NCBI GenBank assembly: GCA_948482865.1
Contig: CAOMHR010000081.1
Coordinates: forward strand, 1-7,426
DNA: 7,426 bases
Source: Christensenellaceae bacterium
Lineage (GTDB): Bacteria; Bacillota; Clostridia; Christensenellales; Borkfalkiaceae
Direction of reading: 5' to 3'
Below the pieces are notes generated by a model. The model did not search any database. It saw only the letters and a list, made by a program, of their open reading frames with translations, and was not told the origin of the DNA. Positions 1 through 7,200 of the stretch are shown here, piece by piece. Made by a program: the position numbers and the translations under genes. Position 1 is the stretch's first letter, and the number at the start of each line of letters is the position of its first letter.

Positions 1-2
1 AC

Positions 3-476
3 GTCGCTTTTGTGTCCACCCCCTGCAACACAGGCAAATCTCTCAACTCCGTAACCGTGCGGGAATTTAACGACATTCTTATCGGCGGAAATAATTTTGC
101 GGAACTGAAAGATAAGACCGTTCCGTTAAGCGATATCAGAAATTACCCTTACGTCTGTCTCAGGCACAGTATGCAGTTAAGGCAGTTTATAGACGATATT
201 TTTGCAGAACACGATATTGCGTTGACCCCCGACATAGAAGCGGACAGCGCGGATTTATTGGTCCCTATGATAAGCCATAACTTCGGTCTCGGCTTCGTTC
301 CGCAGTACATGGCGGATACCGCTATACGGCGCGGCGAAGTCTTTAAAGTCAATCTTGATTTAGATTTACCGAAAAGAAGCATACTTATGATAACCGACCC
401 CCACCACCCGCAGACAAACGCTTCACGCGAGTTTGTTAAGCTGATAACAAAGAACATAAAAAAAGCCGCGGAATAA
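3..476 (+). CDS. LysR-family transcriptional regulator, C-terminal fragment (5' truncated by window edge)
   Basis: This is the effector-binding half of a LysR-type transcriptional regulator. The frame is open from base 3 to the TAA at 474-476, giving 157 residues; LysR proteins are usually about 290-300 residues, so the winged-helix DNA-binding part lies before the window. The GTG at 12 is an internal valine, not a start. Family hallmarks seen here are the FNDILIGG strand, the segment LSDIRNYPYVCL (typically 'L..YPLI.L' in relatives), an EHDIALTPDIE region followed by a helix, and HNFGLGFVPQYMA, which matches the conserved 'N.GIGFVP..' stretch near the C-terminus of the second subdomain. The ligand and target genes cannot be told from this fragment. 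The gene converges on ppa, with 17 nt between the stop codons. Its stop codon lies in the loop of a hairpin that serves ppa as a terminator. Family assignment is confident; specific function is unknown. Confidence 0.9.
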   Translation, partial: VAFVSTPCNTGKSLNSVTVREFNDILIGGNNFAELKDKTVPLSDIRNYPYVCLRHSMQLRQFIDDIFAEHDIALTPDIEADSADLLVPMISHNFGLGFVPQYMADTAIRRGEVFKVNLDLDLPKRSILMITDPHHPQTNASREFVKLITKNIKKAAE

Positions 477-488
477 AACCGCGGCTTA
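457..488 (-). terminator. Rho-independent terminator of ppa, overlapping the LysR 3' end
   Basis: A perfect 9-bp inverted repeat, AAGCCGCGG (463-471) and CCGCGGCTT (479-487), has a 7-nt loop. Read on the minus strand it begins 7 nt after the ppa stop codon and runs into a T-rich tract (complement of 457-464), the standard intrinsic terminator layout. On the plus strand the hairpin is followed only by AAAATTTC, so it should terminate the LysR transcript less well. The LysR stop codon (474-476) sits in the loop. Confidence 0.85.
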
Positions 489-493
489 AAATT

Positions 494-1030
494 TCAGCAT
501 TTGCCGTATTTTTCGTTATATTTTGCCATACACTTTCTTATTATTTCTATCGATTCGTATTTATGGCATATCTCTTTGACGGTGGTAGTTTTATGCTCTA
601 ACATCTTATATACTTCGAAAAAGTGCATCATTTCGTCAAAAATATGTTTGGGCAGTTCTTTAATATCGTAATAGTGTTTATAGTTAGGGTCGTCAAGCGG
701 AACGGCGATAATTTTTTCGTCAGGCTCTCCGCCGTCTATCATAGTAATCACGCCTATCGGCATACAGGTTACCAAAGTCATAGGTATTATAGGTTCGTTG
801 CACAGAACCAGCACGTCCAAAGGGTCGCCGTCGTCGGCAAGCGTACGGGGACTAAACCCGTAATTGGACGGATAAACAGTTGAAGTATACAGCACCCTGT
901 CAAGCCGCAACAGCCCCGTCTCTTTATCGAGCTCGTATTTTGCCTTACTGCCCTTAGGTATTTCTATCAGCGCTTCGAACTTGTTTTCGCTTATTCTCGA
1001 TTTGTCTATGTCGTGCCAGATATTCATCAT
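494..1030 (-). CDS. ppa: Inorganic pyrophosphatase (Family I, soluble)
   Basis: The product is a cytoplasmic Mg2+-dependent enzyme that hydrolyses pyrophosphate to two phosphates, pulling biosynthetic reactions such as nucleic acid and aminoacyl-tRNA synthesis forward. The 178 residues match the usual bacterial Family I length (about 175). Conserved active-site elements are in order: IPKGSKAKYE (24-33, with the K and E that line the phosphate site), DR at 44-45, YPSNYGF at 53-59, the metal-binding signature DGDPLDVLV at 67-75 (Asp67, Asp69, Asp72), MIDGGEPDEKIIAVP with Asp99, Asp104 and Lys106, and HFFEVYK at 136-142 with the phosphate-binding Tyr-Lys pair. No key residue appears to be missing. 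Two ATGs open the frame. The Shine-Dalgarno AGGGGA is only 3 nt from the first and 6 nt from the second, so translation may start at 1027 (177 residues). It has its own promoter and terminator and looks monocistronic. Confidence 0.97.
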   Translation of the reverse strand: MMNIWHDIDKSRISENKFEALIEIPKGSKAKYELDKETGLLRLDRVLYTSTVYPSNYGFSPRTLADDGDPLDVLVLCNEPIIPMTLVTCMPIGVITMIDGGEPDEKIIAVPLDDPNYKHYYDIKELPKHIFDEMMHFFEVYKMLEHKTTTVKEICHKYESIEIIRKCMAKYNEKYGKC

Positions 1031-1033
1031 ACT

Positions 1034-1039
1034 TCCCCT
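1034..1039 (-). promoter_or_regulatory. Ribosome binding site of ppa (bears on start choice)
   Basis: The minus strand reads AGGGGAAGT directly before ATGATG. Spacing from AGGGGA is 3 nt to the ATG at 1030-1028 and 6 nt to the ATG at 1027-1025. Normal Shine-Dalgarno spacing favours the second ATG. Confidence 0.7.
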
Positions 1040-1053
1040 GAAACGTATTTCTT

Positions 1054-1091
1054 ATGTAATTACATTATATATATCAACCGTCATAATGTAA
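1054..1091. promoter_or_regulatory. ATGTAA/TTACAT inverted half-sites over the ppa promoter (candidate operator)
   Basis: A perfect 12-bp palindrome, ATGTAATTACAT, occupies 1054-1065 and covers the predicted transcription start and the edge of the -10 box. A further perfect 9-bp inverted repeat, TTACATTAT (1060-1068) and ATAATGTAA (1083-1091), has a 14-nt spacer and covers both the -10 and -35 boxes. Together these make three ATGTAA half-sites in 38 bp. The placement suits repressor binding, but the DNA is very A+T-rich, where palindromes also arise by chance. No regulator is assigned. Confidence 0.4.
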
Positions 1092-1092
1092 A
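1064..1092 (-). promoter_or_regulatory. Sigma-A-type promoter of ppa
   Basis: On the minus strand, TTTACA (1092-1087, five of six matches to the -35 consensus) is followed by exactly 17 nt and then TATAAT (1069-1064, a perfect -10 box). The predicted transcription start is near 1057, giving a leader of roughly 27 nt that contains the ribosome binding site. The region upstream to about 1130 is A+T-rich and could act as an UP element; that last point is inference. Confidence 0.8.
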
Positions 1093-1133
1093 ATGATAAT
1101 TTAATATGACAATCATAACAATATGATATTGCC

Positions 1134-1172
1134 AAAGCAAAATAACGGCGCAAGCGAATGCTTGCGCCGTTA
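1134..1172 (-). terminator. Rho-independent terminator of the giant surface-protein gene
   Basis: A perfect 13-bp stem, TAACGGCGCAAGC (1143-1155) and GCTTGCGCCGTTA (1160-1172), closes on a GAAT tetraloop. On the minus strand it lies 31 nt after the stop codon at 1204-1206 and is followed by TTATTTTG, a moderate U-tract. It can also fold on the other strand, where AAAATTATTTTT follows, so it is potentially bidirectional. It insulates the ppa promoter from read-through out of the large gene. Confidence 0.88.
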
Positions 1173-1203
1173 AAATTATTTTTAGTACAGTTTACAAAAC
1201 CTG

Positions 1204-4200
1204 TCAGTCAAGCGGGTCGTAGAAACCGTCGATATCGAAATTCATATCGTCTGCGGAATCTGCGGCTGTGCGCTTGATTGCCTGCGGCTTACCGCCTGCC
1301 TTTGACGTGTCTATGGTGGTCGTGGTCGTCATAACCGCACCCGGGGGGCAGTAAGGCGGCTGGGACATAGTCATAGACGGCGTTGCGGACGATGTTGAAG
1401 TTACGACAGGCTCCTGCTCTTCGCTTGCCGGCTTTGCGGGCGCGTAAGCGGGCTGGGGCAACATTGCCATAGGATATCCGTAAGGCGGTACCGCCGCGTA
1501 AGGGGGATAACCGTAGGGCGGCGTCATGCCGTAAGGGTTCATCATCTGCTGGGGCGCGGGCAACGCCTGCATACCGTAACCCATATTCACCGAAGGATAA
1601 CCGCCGTGGTTGGGGTAACTTGACGAATACGGCGCGCCCATTGCGCCTAAGGGCGAGTTGGGAGCCATTACTATTACGGGCTGCTGTGCCTGCTGGTTCT
1701 GGTTATTGTTGTTATTCGACTGGTTAGCCGACTTTGCTTCCGCTATTGCCTGTGCGGCTTTGATTTCGGCTACAGCCTGAGCGCTCTTCATTTCAGCCAT
1801 CTGAACCTTCAGATCCATAAGGGTCATAAGGTCGTTGCTTGCCGCGGGAGCGGCTGCGGGAGCCGCCGCAGGAGCGGGCTGCTGATACATCATAGGCTGG
1901 GGCTGATACATGGGCTGCTGGCGGTTATACTGCATTTCCTTTAACTGCGCCTGCGTTGCCCTGTTATCGGCACGGAGTTCAGCCATCTGTTCGCGCATTT
2001 CTCTGAGAAGTTCGCTGTTGCCGTTGTCGGCAGGTTCACGGTAAGACTGTTGCATAGGCTGTTGTACCTGTTGTGCCTGTTGCACAGGTTGCTGCATCTG
2101 CTGTTGCATAGGCTGCTGTGCCTGCATAGGCTGTTGCATTGCCATTGCCGCCATTCCCGCGCCTGCACCCATCTGCGCCTGAGCGCGGATTTTTTCAAGC
2201 TCGGCTTCCTGCTTTGCTTTTGCAAGCTCACGTTCCGCGTCAAGCCTTTCCTGTTGCATTCTGCGCTCTTCTTCGCGGCGCTGACGCTCCGCTTCACGCT
2301 CTTCTTCACGGCGTTGCTTCTCTTCTTCTTTACGCTGACGCTCTTCTTCCTTGCGCGCCTTTATTTCTTCCTTTTCTTCCTTGGTCTTTCTGCGTTTTAC
2401 CGCTACTACTATTATGATAATAAGCAGTATCAGAAGCGCAAGCCCGATTACGAACCATGCCCATATGGGAAGTCCCATCCAGGTCTTGGTCATAAAGTCT
2501 TTGACGTTGTTCATAAACGCCGCCGCGCCGCTCTGCGGGACGGTGTATGCCGCCTGCGGCGATACGGTAAGGCTTAACAGCGGGTCGTAACTCTGACCTT
2601 TGAACTCTATGTCGTTGAAGTCCGCGCACGAGGGGTCGAGATAAGCCGCTACCTTAAACTTGTTGCCGCCTTTGAGTTCTACGTCCGTTAAAGGGTTGCC
2701 GTCATGGTCGAAGTATGCCACGTTTAACACCAGCGAAGGATTTTCGCCCATGGTCAACGCTTTGATTGTTGCGGGAACGCCGTTGAAACTTAACGACGCG
2801 CCTTCCTTTGCAAAATTCCAAGCGGATTTTTGCGTGGTGTCGTAAACGTATTTGTTAATGGTCCAGTCAATTGCCGCCGTAGCGTTGCCGTTTGAAAGCT
2901 GTACGTTGTTAGAAACGGGGTCGTCTACCAAGCCTTTGACGGGTACTCTTGTGCCTGTCGCGCCGCTTTGGGGCATTACGAACACGTAGTTGCCCGCATA
3001 CTGCGCCTTAATGTCTATAATTGCCGCATAGGTGCCCGCGTGATACGCTTCGTGTATGGAATTGATTGCAAACTCCATATACTCGGGGTCGAAGTTCTGC
3101 AACGAGTCCGCAAGGTTCTGGTCCAGACCGCTGAAAGTAAGCGTAACGCCGTCTTTAAGGGTGGGTGCGGTAAGCTCTACCGGCTTAACTTCGAAGGGCA
3201 GGCTTGAATTTGTCAATACGTGCGTTGTATCGAACGCGCCGACAAGCTCGAAATTGAGCGTGTACATACCCGCGTTGAGAGTAGTGAAATCGAAGCCCGT
3301 TACGTCGGGGGTGATTTCCGTATTTCCCTGATACAGAGATACTTTGTACGAAGTGGAAGGCATAGGACTGCCGAGCGTACGGTCGGTAAGCGAATATGCG
3401 TCGCCGATAGTTACCGTGTTGCCGTAAATCATATCGGTTATACTGCCCACTGCCACGTCTACCGCGCGCCTGTTGTCGCCTACGGTAATCTTTTTATATT
3501 CGGGGTTGGCTGCCGACGGTTCAAGCACGTACGTGTCTACGCCGTTGACCTGCGGAACGCCGTCAAGCACAACGCGGACGAACACCTGCTGGGGGTTCTG
3601 CGAGTTTGCGTTCATACCCGTGGGGTCGATTACGTAACCCAAACCCTGATGGTTACCGACAGCGTTGCCGCTTATAATGCTGCCCTGCACGCCGCCGCTT
3701 ACTTCGTAATATTCGTACTTGATATAGCCCAATACAGAGCTGGGAATGTTTGAAGTGTCAAGCTCGTAAACGTAGTAAGGAATACCGTTTGCGTCCACTA
3801 CGTCCGTTCCGCTTGCGTCTTTAAGGGGAACGCGCTTCCAGACAATTTCAATCTTCTTGCCCGTGGTCGCCATTTTGTACTGCATTGCGCTTTGGTTCTG
3901 TCCCGCTTTGGCTTTGTAGTTGCTGTCAAGCGTGAACGCGAATTCGAATTCAACGTCGCCGGGACCGAACTGGTTTACGTAGTTTGAAGGGGTTGCGCTG
4001 AGTATTCCGCTGTTTGCTATCGCCGTTGCGGGAACGCGCACCTGGAACAGGCTGAAACCGTCCGCTTCGGGCGGCTTGGTCGCGTCGTACTTGGTCCAGG
4101 TCGTGCCGTTGTCGGTAGTGTATTCGAACGATACGTTGGAAAGGTCTACTTCCTTCTGCTCTATGGTCCAGTCGAACTCTATTTCGCAGGTATAGTCGTT

Positions 4201-7200
4201 GATATAAGTGTATCTGCCTTCGCCCGCGTAGGTATAGGGATTTGCCGCGTCGCCGGGGTTGGGCATTTTGCTGTTGCCGCGGTCCGCTGTAGGAATTTCA
4301 AGTTTTACTTTCGCCGTGTAGTTGCCTGCCGCGGACTTGGCAAAGTCGCCCGAGTATACCGCCGTGCAGCTTGCGGGTGCAAAGCCCGTTACTTCCAAAG
4401 TATACGTTACCGCCGTGCCTGTCGACGTTTTGTCGTAAGTTATCGCCGCGCCGGTTACGTCCGCGCCCGTTACCATCGACGGGGTTTTATACTGCCACTT
4501 CACGTTGTCCATTGTAGCAGTGCCCGCCTGAACGATTACCTTCTGGGTCGCCGTTTCGGGGTCCGACGTATTGGGGTCGGTTGCGTTGATATAATAGTTG
4601 CGGTTTACGTCGTCGCCCGTGCTGTCGTTCGCAAGGCGCGCGCAAATCCAGTATGTGCCTGCCGCCGTTATGCCGGACACGTTATAGCCCGTGGTATCGG
4701 GTACGCCCGTGGTGTGCATAGACGTTTTTGCGGCGGGGGCGCCGTCTTTGTACCATTCCAGCTCAACGGTTACGTTTTCGCTGTTGAATATCGTGTTTAT
4801 GGCAGACACGTTAATCGTGCCCGTATCGCCCATCTTCCAGGTGAAGCCCGTGCCGGGGGTTGAGAAAGTTACGCTCAGCGCCGCCCGATCTACCGTTACC
4901 GAAGTTGAGTGGTTGCTTGCAACGCCCGTAGCCCACTCTGTATTGGTGGTGTCTTTCAGGTCGAACTCTACCGCATAGGTACCCGCGTCTTTTACGAGCA
5001 GGTTGCTGCCGCTTATTTCGGCGGTGTATTTGTGGTCGGACGTTTCCCATTTATCCTGTCCCGCCACCTGCGATACGTTGATTGAACTGCCGTCGGGCGA
5101 AGTGACTTTTATGCTCTTCACTTTCAGGATATTCGTATCGAACGCCGTCGCGCCGGACGTGGGGAACGAAATTGTCTGGGTTGTGCCGTCGTAGGTGAAC
5201 GTACCCGACGCCGTGGGCAGTTGAACCTGCTTTTTGGTTATCTGGTATGACAGCGACGTTGCGGTGGATACTATTTTATAGTCCGTGCCCGTGGTCGAAG
5301 TGTCTTTGTACGTTGCGGTGTACGTGCCCGCGTCGGTGGGACCCGTGGTCGAGCCCAGTCCGCCGTTGTCGGTTACGCCGAACGTGCCGCCCTTGTGGTA
5401 TATGGCAAACGTAGCCATATTCGAACCGCTTATCGGCGTGCCCGTGGGTACGAAGTCAGCCGACACCGTTCCGCCCGTGTACGGGGCTTTTTTGGTGGCT
5501 GTCTGGTCTGTGTTGGACTGGTCGTAGAACTTCCAGTCGTAGGTCATATTCAGCTGTTTTATTGTGACAATCAGCGACTTTTCGTCCACGCTCGCGTTTT
5601 CGCCGCGCCATCGGTACTTTGTGCTTGCGGTGTCTATTTTATAGGTGATTTTATACTCGCCCGCGTGCTGGATTGACGAGCCCGCCGCCAGCGTTGTGTA
5701 AGTCGAGTCCAGCGAGCCGCTGCTGCTGTATTTTTTGTATTCAATTTTGGATACGGACACTATGCTTGTATCGTTGTGATATGCAAGGTCTATCCATTTG
5801 TATTTGGGGTCGGAACTGCCCGCGGCTGCGGGCAATGCAGCCCAGGTTGCCAAAGTCTGGACGTTGCCGTCATAATTTTCCGATATACTCGTGGGTACGG
5901 GCACTTCTATGGTATCCGCGCCGCCCGCCGCTGAAGCGGCAGATGTCAGATTGAGGTGAAGCGCAGGCCGCACCGCCAGAGAAGCAGCCGTAAAGGCACC
6001 GTTGCCGCCGCCCGAGGACGAGAGAAAATAAGAATGGTAAGGATATGCAGTATTGCCGGAACGCAGCCAGACGTAGTTTGAGCTATTCGTGGTTGCCGGA
6101 AGAGCTGATGAAGGAGCGTTTACGTTTGCCGCGCCCCACTGGTTCTGCCCTGCGCCGCCCTTGTCGGTAGTGGTGCCCCAGAGACCGCCCGTTGAAAGCG
6201 AGCCGTTATAGCCCGTTTCGGTAAGCGCGGGAGCCCACACGTAGTCGCTGCCCCATTCGTTGTAGCCGTTCGAAGCGGCGTTGGTTACGGCGTAGTTTTT
6301 AACGCCCGCGTTCCACCAGCCGCCGCTGTGCGCGCCTGTGGAATAGAAAGTCGTGCTGCTGCCGCCCTGCGAGTTCTGAATCATCAGGGGGTCGGTCAAC
6401 GCTTCGTTTAAGATATGGGAATAGTTACTGCCGTCAAGGTATTTGTAGGCAAGTTTATAGGTATAGTCAACGTCTTTGGGCTGGACAAGGTAGTTTATAA
6501 GCGACTTGTTGTTGCCCAACGTGCCGTTATCGAGTGTGAAGTTTGCAAGGGAATGGGCTTTTCTGTCCGCAACCGAAACGGTCTGCGTGCCGCTGTGGAC
6601 GCCGCTGTTGCCGCTGCCCGTGTAGTAGGTTGAACCGCCGCTTGACGCGCCGCCGTTAAGACCCAGCGCGCGCAGTTGGCTTGCAGAGTAACCGTTTGCA
6701 ATGCGCGCCGTAGAGCCCGCGGTGATATTCGCGGTTGCGCTCGTCGTGGTCCAGCCGAATTTAAAGGTCTGACCGCTGTTTAAAGGCTGGTCCAGCCAAA
6801 GGGTGAGAATAAGGTTGTTGTTTTTGTCGCGCGTTAAAAATACGACGTCCCAAGCCATTCCGCCGAAATTGACGACTATGTTGTAGCCGTTTTTATCCTT
6901 TAAATCTTTGGCGTTCATATACTTGGCGATTGTTTCGCTTACGTAGTCCGAATGACCGTGGTCGTCAAGCATTTTTTCAACCTTGTGAATGGTTGCGCTG
7001 CCGTCGCTCGTATTTGTCAGCTCGTCATACAACTGCGACATACTTGCGCCGTCAAACACTTTGTTTTGCGAGCTGTCGTAATTGCTTACGGTAAGCTCGG
7101 CAACGGTGTGCGCGCTTGCCGCGTTTGTCGAAGACAGCGCCTTGGGCGCAATGCCTGACAAAAGGCTTGCACTGCACGCAATGATAACGGCGCAAAGCGC

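Noticed and set aside
12..14. GTG at position 12 as start of the LysR-like gene
   Set aside because: The frame is open upstream and the residues before it (VAF) continue the LysR fold; the fragment lacks the DNA-binding half, so this is an internal valine.
1103..1127. AATATGA direct repeats and ATCATA/TATGAT inverted repeat upstream of ppa
   Set aside because: The units are short and A+T-only or nearly so, in A+T-rich intergenic DNA, and expected by chance; they lie upstream of the promoter without clear positioning.
2527..2541. VPQSG at residues 1583-1587, a sortase-like motif before the transmembrane helix
   Set aside because: It lies about 18 residues before the helix instead of directly next to it, and a sorting signal should end in a short basic tail, whereas about 400 residues follow here.
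2050..2577. Long plus-strand open frames rich in Leu, His, Arg and Phe over the C-terminal part of the giant gene
   Set aside because: They are the antisense of Q-, E- and K-rich codons in the real frame, have biased nonsensical composition and lack a ribosome binding site.
3220..3753. 177-codon plus-strand open frame inside the Ig-like repeat region
   Set aside because: It is a shadow of a high-GC coding region with no recognisable domain, and the opposite strand encodes a continuous protein through it.
7174..7185. Possible lipobox (IIAC, Cys38) in the signal peptide
   Set aside because: It is a poor match to L-A/S-G/A-C, the hydrophobic segment continues past the cysteine, and a better A-x-A site follows at about residue 59.
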